From Colletotrichum lupini (Eukaryota; Ascomycota; Sordariomycetes; Glomerellales; Glomerellaceae): a stretch of 64,000 nucleotides of DNA. The notes below the pieces were generated by a model. The model was not told the DNA's origin, made no database searches, and saw only the letters and a list, made by a program, of their open reading frames with translations. Positions 36,046 through 48,504 of the stretch are shown piece by piece. The stretch is from contig NC_064672.1 of the NCBI RefSeq assembly GCF_023278565.1, positions 6,634,001 to 6,698,000 on the forward strand. Reading direction: 5' to 3'. Position numbers and translations under genes: made by a program. Every line of letters starts with the position of its first letter. Position 1 is the stretch's first letter.

Positions 36046-37940
36046 AGTAAGTCGACCCACCCCCTTTTAGCCACCCCCCCCTTTTGGCCACCCTATCAAA
36101 ACATAGTATTAAAACATCGCCACTAACTACACTTAATTAATTAACTATTTTCTATTACTATAATAATATAGTTATTATTCTCCCTAGGTAATTCGACCCC
36201 TACGAGTCGACTAGGACTAACTAGACGGTCGCTAGAGTCCTCCTAAGCTCTCTATATATCCTAAATATTTATAAACTTAGTATTTAGGTCTATTAATATA
36301 CTTTTCTTTTTCTGCGGCCTTAATTAGTTAGCTTTGGCTTTTAGAATTTAAATATAGTACTAAGATATTACTAGATAGTAGGCCTACTTATTAAATACTT
36401 TTTTTACCTTTTTAAATAGTAGTCGTTAAGTATTATAGTCTAGACTAAGCTCTATAAATAACTTTAACTAATCGCAGAGCTCGCTAGCTTTTTTAAGTAT
36501 TAACTAGTTAATAATAAACGCTACTAATGCCTAGTTAATAGCTTTTTTAGTATTATTAGTTACTTACTTAGTATTTACGGTCTTTTTGGTTAGTATAACT
36601 AAGTTAGGTAGGACTATTAGATTAGTAAGTAGTCTAGCTATGTTAGGGGGATATAGTCTAGTTACTTTCTACTTACTTCGTATATTTAATAACGTTAGAC
36701 TAGCTAAACGAGCTTTTTAGTAGTAGCTTAAGAAGTACCGCTTTTTAATAATAATAAAATTGTTTACTATATCCTCCTTACTAAGCTCCTTTTTATACTT
36801 AGACTTAATAGGTCTAAAGATAGTTATATCTAACGGCTAGAGGATATAAGAAGTATATAGTAATAAGAATAGTAAGTAAACGTTATTTCTATAGCATTCT
36901 TATATAAATTCTATTATTATATAACTCCTATAACTATTTAGAACTAATAATCGAGGCTTATTAAGTATACTAAGCCCCCTAAGGGGGGGGGTCTTAGTTT
37001 ATAATAAGAATACTATTTTTAACTACTTAAGGGCAGTCTTATTAGTTATTTAGCTATTATTTATTACTATAAACTCCTAACTAGTATAAGGGTTAAGTTT
37101 AAGTAGAAACTACTACTATTATACTGACTTTCCCTTATATATAACTAGTAGTTTAATAACTTAACTATTAGTAAAGATATACTCGATTATAAATACTTAA
37201 GTACGCGAACTAAGCTCTTTTTTTTATACTACTATAGTCTCTACTTTACCTAAAACTAGGCTATTAAATCCCTTGCCCTCTAGGATATTAGTCTTATTTA
37301 TATTATACCTATTAGCCTATTTAATATTACTAATCTCTAGTATATTAAGTAATCTAAACTATAACTTAATTATATTAGTAGTAGCCCTATTTAGATACCT
37401 CGAATTAATAGTACGACTTCTCTAAACCTTAATTAATAAGTTCCTCCTTAAGAAAGCGTCTATTTATCTCTTCTTAAGAGGATTTATATCCCCCTAGGAT
37501 CTTAGAACTCGCTTAGCGAATTTTATAAGCTATTTATAAGTTAGTATAACGCTTAAATTATACTAAATACGAACTTACTAAGCTAGCTAGTCTTCTTACT
37601 ATAGAGGAAGCCTCTAGAGGTCTACGAATACTATTACCCTTATTTAGTAGCCTCTTTTATAGTTATAAAGAGTTAACTTTAGAACTCCGAACTTAATCGA
37701 GGCCTAATTAACTAAGAGACCTCTTTTAATAGCCTTAAGAGCCCGAATAACTTTATTTTTAGTATACGAGACTTTTATATATTAATAAATAAATGTATAA
37801 AAAAGAATTATATTTGGACGATTTTTATAATTATTATAGTAGTTTGAAAATCGTAAGTAGGGTTTTAATGTGGTGGCTGGGATGGAGAAATGGGGTGGCC
37901 AAAAGGGGGGGGTGGCCAAAAGGGGGTGGGTCGACTTACT
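36046..37940 (-). mobile_element. pogo/Fot1-like Tc1-mariner DNA transposon, RIP-mutated
   Basis: 1895 bp with terminal inverted repeats of about 47 bp: 5' AGTAAGTCGACCCACCCCC, then TTTTGGCCACC repeats, on both ends with one G/A mismatch. Interior is AT-rich and depleted of CA/TG. Minus-strand translation shows pogo-type transposase pieces (next entry). The exact TA target duplication is unclear because the flanking bases read at...ta. Confidence 0.85.
36250..37760 (-). pseudogene. pogo/Fot1-like transposase, inactivated
   Basis: Decayed minus-strand frame. Near 37730-37640 is an N-terminal helix-turn-helix-like stretch (RALKAIKRG, FGVLKLTLYNYKRG). Near 37310-37240, IYNINKT then ILEGKGFN matches the NxDExGIxEGxGxNG first-catalytic-Asp region of Fot/Pot transposases. 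Near 36850-36780, PLDITIFRPIKSKYKKEL matches the LLQPLDVxVFxPLK motif near the third catalytic residue. Multiple stops and Asp-to-Asn changes make it non-functional. Confidence 0.75.
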
Positions 37941-37997
37941 TATATAAGCTGGACTTTTTTTTTTAGACGCTAATTAGTAGAGGTAAAGGGCTCATAA

Positions 37998-38051
37998 CTG
38001 TCGTATAAAAACGGAACCGTAATTGCCGGCCAGCAATTACGCCTTATTTAC
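37998..38051 (+). repeat. 54-bp direct repeat, right copy, with internal hairpin
   Basis: Less mutated partner of 35831-35884. The stem arms cgtaattgc and gcaattacg (38017-38040 region) are perfect complements around cggcca. Confidence 0.85.
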
Positions 38052-38491
38052 CACAGCTGCGTTCTACACCTCTTTTGATAATTCGAAAGCGCATGACGTT
38101 TTTTGTGTACAGACCATCGTATTTGTTTTCTTCTGGTCGCATGGTAATCATAGCCTTGTTGGAATTCGCTTAGGCATATCTGATCTTACAGCTTATGCGC
38201 GTAATATTACCTCAAGGATACGAGGTAGATCGTGGACAATTGATGTAAGTCAGCCTTGGCCAGCGTCCGACTAGCGAAGTTCCTTCCCGAGGCAATATCC
38301 TGCGGAGGTCCTCATAGGTAGACCTGCAGTCGAATGGACTCTCGTAAGCCCACCATCTTACGAGCGGTGTGGGAAGATCCGGGCACAAACAGAAGACATA
38401 CATGTGCGGAATGTCGACAAGGCCCAAAATATCATTACATTACCATATTGAATAACGTCTTGAAGTCATACCGAAGATTGGTGGACATCAA
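38052..38491. other. intergenic
   Basis: Upstream flank of the small secreted protein gene. No gene supported. Confidence 0.5.
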
Positions 38492-38499
38492 TATAAATA
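38492..38499 (+). promoter_or_regulatory. TATA box of the 38630 gene
   Basis: tataaata, 138 bp before the ATG at 38630, in an otherwise unremarkable upstream region. Confidence 0.45.
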
Positions 38500-38629
38500 G
38501 GACGAAGCTTTCCACGGTAACTTGAATCATATCAACCCCAGACCGTAACCAAATGCTTTGTGCGTCCATACGTTTATCAAAGAAACCTAATTGCCAACCT
38601 TCCTCATTCTATCCAAAGACAACTTCGAA

Positions 38630-39172
38630 ATGGTCATTCGAGCCATCCTGAAAACAACCGTTCTTGCTGCTGGTGCAATAGCGGCAACCATTTCCGCCAG
38701 GAACGATGATGGAACCAACAGTTTCCGTCTATGGGCCAACATGCTTTACCCCGATTCCCCAGGCAATGGGCCTATTATCCAGGGTTATGAGCTCGGCTAC
38801 GTCTCCGACGCCGCATGCCAAGCCACCGTGATCCTGGTACCCGAGAGTCAAGGAAGCATGTTCTATGCCAATAATAATACCCTTGGCGTTGACTTTGGCG
38901 GCGACTCATCCTCCTTTTCCGGCATGGTGGTGCCCTGGCGCGGGCCTGCGATGGTACCTAGCGGTAGACCAGTGGAGCTCAAGTGCGAAGACGGTACACA
39001 AGGTCTCACCCTCAACGATAACGGGGTATACTATCCCGGGGAAATGGGTCCAGATTTTAATGGTGCATTCATGGTGTGCGAGAATGGAGCTGAACCGTTT
39101 TTAAGCTTCTATGGTTGGGGTCAGAGGCCTCTATGGGGTTGCACTGTAATTCAGCTTCTGCCTATCTTCTAA
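38630..39172 (+). CDS. small secreted protein of unknown function
   Basis: Single exon, 180 aa, from ATG 38630. Residues 1-23 (MVIRAILKTTVLAAGAIAATISA) form a signal peptide with an Ala-X-Ala-like cleavage site before RNDD. The mature protein has four cysteines (DAACQA, LKCEDG, MVCENG, GCTVI), and the spacing allows two disulfides. It is glycine- and aromatic-rich (FRLWANM, FYGWGQRPLWGC), suggesting a compact beta fold. It resembles secreted single-domain proteins of plant-associated ascomycetes, but I cannot name the family. No transmembrane segment after the signal. It sits between two transposon blocks, a common place for effector-like genes; the role is inferred only from secretion and setting. 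Confidence 0.75.
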   Translation: MVIRAILKTTVLAAGAIAATISARNDDGTNSFRLWANMLYPDSPGNGPIIQGYELGYVSDAACQATVILVPESQGSMFYANNNTLGVDFGGDSSSFSGMVVPWRGPAMVPSGRPVELKCEDGTQGLTLNDNGVYYPGEMGPDFNGAFMVCENGAEPFLSFYGWGQRPLWGCTVIQLLPIF

Positions 39173-40553
39173 AGCCTAGGAGCAGATTGCCTTCCCTTTG
39201 ATGTGCGTCGGAAGGAAATCTGTGTAAATCACTTGCTACGATCGCTAGCGCTATGTACTCGATATGGAATTCCAGGGAACTGCATCCATAAGTACTTGTA
39301 CAGTTGAGTAACCTCATGTCAATGCATGAACATCGTGTTGGTAACTCGACATTCTAGAGAAAGTCCGTTCAGGGCATGCTTCGGGGGCTATAGGATGTGG
39401 CTCGGGGGATCACTGTATTTCTAGCGTCGATGTTAGCGGCCGCCACGCTGAAAGTATACTGCCGGGTTAGTGCAGACCGTCTGCCTATCGAAACCAGCGC
39501 ACATCACTTTGTCCAAGTCCCTATTCGATTCCACCGTCTCTATTTCCAGCACCCGTACTATTATATCCGGACTCTGCAATGAACTTATATCGATGTATCC
39601 TTGATAATTGGATACTCCAGCATATTCACCTTCGATACATCTGCTGTTTGAATTGGTCCCCACAGTCTAAGATTCAAACTACATATGTCATTCCTCTTTA
39701 CCATACAGTGTACGTAATTGAAATCCCTAATGATCTGGGAAAGGGGAGAGTAAGTTCGCACTCTCCAGCAGATTGAAACCCTACACAGTTCAGATATCCT
39801 TGTTGAGATTACTTAGGCTGAGCTTGGAGTTAGCTAGTCAATAGGCATTCATGTAGAGGTACGGAATCTTGGTCAAGATCCTAGATGGAGAGCACAAGGT
39901 AGATTTTGCCGTTGGCCATGAAGCACCTAACTAAAATCTAGCGACCTCGCCCCTCCCGGACACAGCCTTTGTAGGTACAGTGTGATAGCACCATGACATC
40001 AAGGTAGACCCTAAGCCGGCCCCCCAAATCTCTTCATGCCGAACTTGAATATGAAAGGAGGGAGACCTGCTCCAATGCTACAAAAACGACAAAGGAAATC
40101 TTTTTTTTTTTTCTGTTTTTCTGGGGGGTTTTTTTTTTATTTTTTTTTATCTTCTTTCCTTTTTTCCCTTTCTTTCCTTGAAGTTTTCTTTCCAACCTCT
40201 CGGGGGGGGGGGTTTCAGTTTTGATCGTTTCTTAGGAAATAGGATAGGTTCTCAAAAAGAAGGACTTGTACCAACGCCATCAACCTCCCCCTCTCTACCA
40301 CACCGGGGTATGACCGTTCGACCGACAAGTTGAATGAAATTAACAATCGATCTTCCACTTCGTGGAAATTATGAGTTTGCCTAGACCTCGGGCTCGGCCT
40401 GTTCGGAAGCTTAGGGTCCGTCCACCCAGTAGTGTTGTTCGGGCTCAAGTGAAAAGACTGTGTGCACATCCTACTTGCGCCAGCGGCTGGAGGGAGCTTC
40501 TGTTTCCGAGGAGAGATGGTGGAATTCAAGTTTTATCTTTCAGGTGATAAATC
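39173..40553. other. gene-free stretch with low-complexity pyrimidine tract
   Basis: No supported gene. 40098-40213 is almost entirely T/C with G runs (ctggggggt, cgggggggggg), a simple-sequence region that can mimic short ORFs. The rest is unremarkable host-like DNA. Confidence 0.55.
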
Positions 40554-40988
40554 TTAGGCTTCCGCAAATTTGTTTTGGGTATCAAAAATCCGACTGTTTT
40601 TGTCGACGCGAATGGTGCCTTTATCCAAGGGCCGGACACAATCGTGAGGTACGGCCCAGGTATCCCTATAGTTGAAATAACAGTCTTTTGGCATATAAGT
40701 CCTGTTATTGCTGCCGTCGACAAAATGCAGGTCTGCGCGATCTTGGGTATCTGGGCTACCGGCAAGGAACAGGTGTGTGTCGGTACGACCTTGAGATTTC
40801 GTTGACGTGGGAGAAATTATATAAATGCGAGTGTGGCTATCGTAGCCCAAGATGATTCCAGGACGTCCCTTGGAATTGTCATAGGTCCAGAAACCACCAT
40901 CGCACCAGATGACCTTGCCTATCTCCGCACAAGCACCTGGCTGTCTGAAAAGACAGCCATACAGATCATCTGGCGTCGACAAATTCAT
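40554..40988 (-). CDS. unrecognised protein, possibly the 3' part of a gene split by the copia insertion
   Basis: Open frame of 144 aa from ATG 40988; the frame is open further upstream to within about 30 bp of the copia LTR at 41097. It contains GKVIWCDGGFW, then KGRPGIILGYDSHTRIYIISPTST. The order G-x-V-I-W-x-D, R-P-x-I-x-L and a later P-T-S is reminiscent of PemK/MazF-like small beta-barrels, but this is a visual impression and the family is unproven. The frame upstream of 40988 is continuous, across the excised element, with an open stretch at 48505-48804 apart from one TAG (see findings). No signal peptide. A splice acceptor at about 40948 (cttttcag) is also possible. Confidence 0.5.
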   Translation of the reverse strand: MNLSTPDDLYGCLFRQPGACAEIGKVIWCDGGFWTYDNSKGRPGIILGYDSHTRIYIISPTSTKSQGRTDTHLFLAGSPDTQDRADLHFVDGSNNRTYMPKDCYFNYRDTWAVPHDCVRPLDKGTIRVDKNSRIFDTQNKFAEA

Positions 40989-41096
40989 GAAAAAGCGGTC
41001 GAATCTCTCGCCTCTTGTTCCTTGATTCCCTAAAGATTTATAGCTGGCCGAAGACACATAACCGCTCAAAGATAATAGGGGTATCGGAGTAGTAAT

Positions 41097-41298
41097 TATT
41101 AGTATCCCTATTATAGGGTAGTTAGTTCGAACCGTAGTTAACGAAGAGATTAATTAAACTATATAAATATCTACGTAGGTATAAAAAGGAGGTTCTAACT
41201 ATAAGTTAGGCTAGCTACGATAATCGTAAATAGGGCCCCTAATTAGCCCCTATGTATTCGGCTATATACTACGGTTAAATTAGATTTCTAATCCGATA
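41097..41298 (-). repeat. 3' LTR of the 41097-48499 copia element
   Basis: 202 bp, both termini mutated (tatta...gata). Shares a 3-bp deletion with its partner relative to the 205-bp LTRs. Confidence 0.92.
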
Positions 41299-44200
41299 TT
41301 AACTTTCTCTTTTTTTTATTAATTTAACCGCTATAGTTAGAGGTATAATTCGACCTTAGGCCCGTTTATTAAGTCGTCTCCTTTTCCCCCTTTTCTCTAT
41401 TTTCTTTATATAACTTATCCCTTTATTTATATAATAACTTTTTTATTACTTACGAATTACTCTAATCCCTTATTTAGTACTACTTTTATAAAAGCGTTTG
41501 CGAGGTTATTTTTATTATTAATCTAACGGATCTTAAGTATTTTGCGCCTTTCGTACGATTACTTAAGGGCTATAATATCGATTATAAACCTCTTTTTTTT
41601 ATCGTTCCTAATTTAACGAGGTATTTATATAGCGAGTAGGAATTAGTATAAATAATTATTAAAATAGGTAAAAGGCTAATTTAATTAGTAATCTTCCTTA
41701 GTGTTATTAAAATCGCGTAGGAGAGGTTAACGCCGTTAATTATACCGTAAACTTCCGACGCTAATATACTTCTCGTTACCCGCTTATTTTTAGTTAATAA
41801 ATAATAAATTATATTACTATATATAATAAATTCGCTCTTACTTATACTCTCGTTAGCTAAGATAATAATATACCCTAATTACGAAGTAAGGTCGTTATTA
41901 TTTATAAATAACCTATTAATAAAGACGTAGAGCTTACTAATCGTAAAGTTAATTAGGTAGTAGACGAGACTTCGATCGAGATTTATTTATTATTACTTAA
42001 GCTGCTTATTAAGTATTCCGACGTCTCGTTTAGTTAGATTTATAGCTTATATTACCTTAACGTAGTTAAAAGTCGCCTTAGGTTAATAAATACTTATAAT
42101 ATATACCCCTTGCGCGAGCTTAGCTCTATACCGCTTCTTAACGTTAGTTACGTTCGGATTAACGAGGTTAATCTTCTTATTTTACCCTTTTTACTAAAAA
42201 ACGACGATTTCCCCTTTAATTATAAGAATCCCGCCGTTAAATACTAGGGGGGTATTTATTATAAAGACCTTTTTTAGCTTCGCTACGAAGCCCGCTTTTT
42301 AAAGCTCCTTATCCTTTTTTTTTATAAAGTTAATATTAGATAGGCTTAATATATTGTCGGTTTATATTTTAATAATCCTAAATTAGTCGCTTTTATATTC
42401 CATAACTAGTAAGTACGGGTCGTACGTAAAGGTAACTATTAAGAATTAATTAATATAAAAATCGTAGTAAGTAGCTTACTAATAGGTGCCCGATTTTACG
42501 AGCCTATATAGTAGCTTGAGCATTTTAATAATCGTGCTTTCTAGGTACTTACTAACTATTTTCCTTAGTAAATAGGCTAGGATTTTCTTTATAAGCCCTA
42601 TGGCCGATTAAGTATAGGCCTAGGTAATATTACGGCTCTAAATCTCGTATCCTTTTTTCTACAATAATATTATTAATCGTTAGCTATAGCGCTATATAGT
42701 GGGCGATTATATAAGTAGCGTCGCCTTTTTAACGTTATTATACTTCTAAATTACGTATTTAAACTTCTTATATAGCTAGGGTATTCCTTTTTTTTTAATC
42801 TTACGAACTATTCGTAATTTAAATATGCGGAGGTTTATATATTTTTTTAGGTTATATAAGATAAATCGATAGACCCCTCGATTGCGAAGAGTGTTTATTT
42901 TGATAAGACTTAATCCCTTATATAGCTTTTTAGTAATTATAATTATACCTTCTTTGCGTAGTTTAACCGCTAGCTCGAAATTAGCTTTTTTCTTTACTAT
43001 ATAAAAGGTGTTAATTACCTCGTCGCTAGTAATAAATTGCTACGTTAGGGCTTATTATTGTAGTCTTTTATAACGTCTTATTAGTAGTATTAGTGCCCTT
43101 TTAGTAATTTCCTCTTCTTCATCGTTTGTTAATACTACTATAACGATTTTATTAAGGATAATTTCTTATGCCTCTACTACGGGTTATATAGTTTCCCCTA
43201 GCTCTTTTTCTTTTTATAGGTTAGAAATTACTTCATTAAGATCTATATAATACGGTTTAATTATCGTAATTAATACTTCGAGTAGCTAGTTACGATCTCT
43301 CGTAACTATATAAGAGCGCTCGTTAATAGAAATTAACTTATATAGCCTAGCTTATTATTAAGTAATTTCGCGCTATATTCGTATATCCGAATTTAGCGGT
43401 ATATTTAGATTATTCTTTATATCGGGCTTATTGCGCATAGTAATTACTTTATTAACTTACTTTTTTATATTTATTTTACGTAGTGCCCGTATTACTTTTT
43501 TAATTACTCGGGCTCGTTAGCTTATGCTTAGCGATAGTAGCGAGGCTAAGGTCGTTCTTAGATATGCTCTAAATACTAATAGCGTTAGTATAAGTCCGTT
43601 AGGCCCTATAGTATTGTTATAGTATTTAAGTACTATTTAGAGGTATTCGTCGTTAGTAGAATCTGGATTTTCCTCTTTAATAATTCTAAACGCCCTTTTT
43701 AATTATTAGTGTGCCCTTTTTACCTTTTTAATACTATAATACGCTTTAATAAGTACGATTTTTAGCTATATACCGTAAGCCGTCGTATTATTCTTAAATT
43801 CTACTAACTTAAAGCTAATACTAGCGTTAGTTTTAATACTATTTAGCGGTCCTTAGTATATATCGATTTAGCTTTTTTATAAGGCTACTTATACTATTTT
43901 TATTTATAAATCCCGGAGGAATTGCCCTATTTAGAAAGATATAGCTATGTTAATTATATATAGTACTAGCCGACTATTTAAGTAGAAGATATTAACGACG
44001 ATTTCTTAGTTAAAGTTAAGCTTATTACGTAATTTAAACTTAAATCTGCGTAGGCTCTGCGTATTTATTTAGTATTAGTAATATACTTTTATTAATTATT
44101 TTAGCGCCCCTATTTTAATATTATTATTATCTAATTACTTTAGGAGGTTATATAGCCTCGTAACCGACGGGTACTTAAATCTCTAGTATAGGTTTCTAAG

Positions 44201-47200
44201 CTCATTTTCCGTTAGGTAATTAATTAACTTTATATTATTAATAAGCTTTATAAACGTATACCCCTATTATTATTTAACTATTTTAAAGTACTTACCGCTA
44301 GAGATTCTATTTCTTATATTATCGAATATAATACTTAGTCGATCTATATCTTTTAGATATAGGAGAAATGGGGTATTAATAGGTAAAATATAAAAGGTTA
44401 TTGTTCTGAAGTGCGTTTTTATTTTTATTATACCTAGGGCGACGATTTCCTTATTTAAGCTAAAACTAATCCTCGTAATACTTACTATTAACGTATTAAG
44501 CGTTACTAGTGCGAATTTTTCTAGCGCTTAGAATTGCCCTTTTTTTTTAGTTAATTATTATAATGCCCTAGTGTTTAGGATAATTCTATGGAAATTATCT
44601 AGGCTATACCTTTCGCTCGCGTAGAATGCTTATATAAGCTTAGTATTCGAGGGATTTAAGTAGTATAAAAAGGACCCCTCTAGCTACCCCTAGATTTGCT
44701 TAGTACTATGTTCCTTTTTTTTAAATGTTAAGAGAGATAGCGTCTTCTCTTTAATCGTTAAGAGAATAGGCTTTAGCCCTATTAAATTCGCCCTTTTAGT
44801 TACCTCCGTATCCGTTATTTAAGGGACCTTCTTTTACTATTTATAAATAAAAGCTTACTTATTAAGAGCTTTTACTACCCTCTGTTCGTTTAGTTTTATA
44901 TATTCTCTAGAGGCTAACGGGGTAAAAAAAGAGTAGTTAATATCGTCGATTTTATCGTAATTTAATTCGTTAGTATAGGGGGTAAGATTGTTTTTAATTT
45001 CTGAATTTCTTATAGGGGGTATATATTTTAGGCCGCTACTTTAGTTACTATTATTAGGTTTCGTACCCCCGGATCTGCCCTTATATATAACGAGGAACTA
45101 GTTAAACTAACGAGGGCTAGTTTTGTTATTTACTACCCTTAACCTTTTATATTATTTATACGATTTAGTACGCTCTTCCTCGGAGTAGTTACTTAACTAA
45201 TATCTATTTTTTTTATAAATATAATATTGCCTTTTTTATTACCTTACTTATAAGTTAAATCTTTACTTATTTAACGAATCTAGGCCTCTTTACTAGCGAT
45301 TACTATATTTAGCCTCTTTTCTTTTCTTATTATACGTTCGATCGACTTAATATTATTAATAAGGGCCGTTATATACTTAGAGGTAGGTTTAGCGTAGTAT
45401 TCTCGCTTTAATATTAAAGCTAGATCTTAGCCTCGAGTAGAGCGTCTCGTAGTTTTTAGGTACTTAGTATAAGGTTATTTTTATTTTTAATATACGCTAA
45501 ACTACGGTATAAAAATATCTAACTTTTTACTTATTTATTCCCTTATTTAGCTAGGTTTTTACTAGCTTATTAATTCGATTAATAAGCTTTTTAAGGATCT
45601 TTACTTACGATTTACCCTTTATTATCCTAGTTATAAATATAAAAGAAATCGCTCGTAACTTAGATAGGAGCTCTAGGTTCTTATTATAGGTCTTAAAGCG
45701 GCTTCGGATTGCGTTAATTATATTAAAAAAGTCGTTTTAATTGAGATTACGTACCGCTTCGTAGTAATAATTAGAGGCTTTACTTATGAGTACGATATTA
45801 ATTACCGAATAGTACTAGTGTTCCCTAATTCCGACTTTTTTATAATAATCGTAAAATATCGTTAGGGTTTTTTATAAGACCTTATACTTCTCCTTAGAGT
45901 ATAATTTCTTTTTTAAAAAGATCTTTTTAAGGTTTATAAATTGCCTCGTATTTATTATTAGATTTTTAGTATTTATATACGATCCCTACGTCGCTGCGTA
46001 TTATTAGTAACTTCGGGTCGTTTACCTCTTTTTTTATTAGCTAATCGGTACCGAGTTTTGCGTTAATAGTAGTAATAAGTTATAGATCGAAATAAGCGGA
46101 ATTATTAATTATTGTACTTCTAGTACTATATTTTACCCCGGTATATCCTTTTATAATAATAGATTTCTATTAGTAATTATAGAGAGGAAATCTAGGTCGT
46201 TTACCCTTTTTCTAAATTCGTTAAAGCGATTATATACTCTATTAACCTATACCTAGTTCTATAGTACGAATTCCTCCTTTATAATTATTACTATTAGTAT
46301 TTTATATAGCTCTTATAATTATAATTGCGTTAGTAATACCCCTCGCCCGTAAAGGAATTTATTAACTACTTTTATAATTCCTAAGCTTACGCTCGCGAAC
46401 TATTTATTTAGTTAGTAACTAAGGTCGTTTACGATTTTATAAAATAGGGGTTATTCCTATAGCCCTTTCTTTTTATAAACCTTAGTTAAATAGATTAATA
46501 CTATATTAATTTACTTACTGTTAAGCTAATCCGCGATTTTATATATTTACGTCCCCTAATAGTCCGGGTTAATATTTACTTATTTATAAGGGATTAGGAT
46601 TCTATTTAGGATCGGGTTTTATCCTTTTCTTTTTTACCTTAACTTATTAAGGGTCGTATTCTAACTTATACCCGTATTAGCGGTTACTAACGTATTTAAT
46701 TTTAATAGGGATATATTTAATCCGCGCGCTAGTCGTAGTAAATTCGTACTTTTATTATTTAACGAATTTATTAAGGTCTAAGAGATTCCCGCTTTTTTTT
46801 ACCGTTTTACTACTACTCTTGTTTTTATTATTTTTAGTGATTATTATTACCTTTTTAAATTGCTAGCTATCGTACTTATTAAGATCCTCTTTTTTATTTA
46901 ATATAAAAGGGTAGGTTTTAATAGTTTTTTTTAATAATAATAGCGGTAAACGTTTATATTATTATAAAAACATATAGTAATTAGTCTCGGGATTTTTATT
47001 AGTTACCGATTTCTATTATCCCGTATACTTTTAGCTTCTTAAGCCTCGTACTCTTTATAATCTCTAAATAGCCTTTTTTTTCGACTTACTTTTTTTAGGG
47101 CGGTATTTTATAAGAATAGTTAAAAATAAACGCCGGGCGGCTCGTAAAAGAGCTATATAAGTTATTAAGAACCGTATAGGCCGTTAAGTATAATTAACGA

Positions 47201-48297
47201 AGTTAAGCCCTTTTTTTTATAAAATCGTAGATTTTAAGGACTTATTAAAAAATACTTATTTATTACTTATACGCAGTAGGGTTAGATAGTTTAGAAATCT
47301 TATCTTTTATAGCCTCTTAGTACCCTATTTTATATTTTTTAAATAGTTTTTTTTATAGCTTAATTACGGTTAGGTAATTATTATTTACTAGCGATCCCTT
47401 TTATTATTTAGTTAATTTTTCGAAATTAATAATCTCGCGCTAAGAGCTAATATAAAAAAAAGCTTTTTAGCGGCCCTCTAAAGGATTCTTTTTTTTTCCC
47501 CTTAGATCCTCGTCTTTTTAGCCTTTTTTTAGGCTAATAATAACTTTAGCGGGAGGTCGTAGGACTATTTTAGGGTAGCTACTTTTTTTTTAAGTTAATC
47601 TCCGAGATCTGTGATATTCTTAACTCGATACTATTAGGACTTCTAAATCCCCTTTTCCCTCGTTAGACCGTCCTTTATATTATATTCCTAAATAATACTT
47701 AGGGGTAGTTAAGGGAGCTATAAGGAGGTTATTTAGATTATAAGCTTAAGGTCGTATTTATAAAATCCTAGTAGTAATAGACTTTTCTATATATTAAGAT
47801 CTCTTAGCTTAATAACTCTTATAGGGTTACTTTTATTACTAAATAAGAATATTTATATTTAGAAATCCCTTTTTTCGATCGCGCGGTACTCTTTTATACT
47901 ATATTATTAAGCTCGTTCGTTATACTAATTAATTAAGCGGGTAGTTATTACGTAAGTATTCTTTTTTACTAATTTAACTAGTTAATTCTTAATTACGGGC
48001 CGGCTACGGAAAAGTCGTTTAGTAAAAAAGCTGCTCGGGGCGATAATAAAAAGCTAATTACTTAAGCGGTTCCGTTAATTAACGTATTTTAATATAGTAG
48101 ACGTCGACCTCTCGTAGGTAATAAAGGGCTACGATTACTTAATTCTATATAGTATTTAAGAATCGCTTCCTTTTTTATTTATTTTTATAAAGTTAATTAG
48201 TACGAATTTCTTATCTTATATAATATTAAGAAGTTATCTCTTTTATATAGCAAAATACCTTACTAATTTATAATAGTAAAATTTAATTACTAATTAG

Positions 48298-48499
48298 TAT
48301 TAGTATCCTTATTATAAGGTAATTAGTTCGAACCGTAATTAACGAAGAGATTAATTAAACTATATAAATATCTACGTAGGTATAAAAAGGAGGTTCTAAC
48401 CGTAGGTTAGGCTAGCTATAATAATCGTAAATAGAGCCCCTAATTGGCCCCTGCGCAGTTGGCCGTACGCCGCGGTCAAATTAGACTTCTAATCCGATA
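48298..48499 (-). repeat. 5' LTR of the 41097-48499 copia element
   Basis: 202 bp. As in the left element, the host-side end (ctgcgcagttggccgtacgccgcgg) is less mutated than the inner side. Confidence 0.92.
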
Positions 48500-48504
48500 G
48501 TAAT

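Larger units (their letters stand above)
41097..48499 (-). mobile_element. complete Ty1/copia LTR retrotransposon, RIP-mutated, uninterrupted
   Basis: 7403 bp with 202-bp LTRs (41097-41298, 48298-48499) and target duplication gtaat (41092-41096, 48500-48504). It is the reverse complement of the 10774 element without the gypsy insertion. On the minus strand the order is gag (about 48200-45100), protease near 44600, integrase (about 44200-43300), RT (centred near 42360) and RNase H (about 41640-41450). Both LTRs lack the same 3 bp (tag in cgtagtaggt), so this is a distinct subfamily or lineage. All frames are broken by C-to-T/G-to-A stops. Confidence 0.93.

Noticed and set aside
35831..38051. 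54-bp repeats as a target-site duplication of the pogo element
   Set aside because: Tc1/mariner elements duplicate only TA, and the repeats lie 57-161 bp outside the TIRs.
40098..40213. T-rich tract as a SINE/LINE poly-A tail
   Set aside because: It mixes T runs, C and long G runs and has no recognisable element body beside it; treated as simple sequence.
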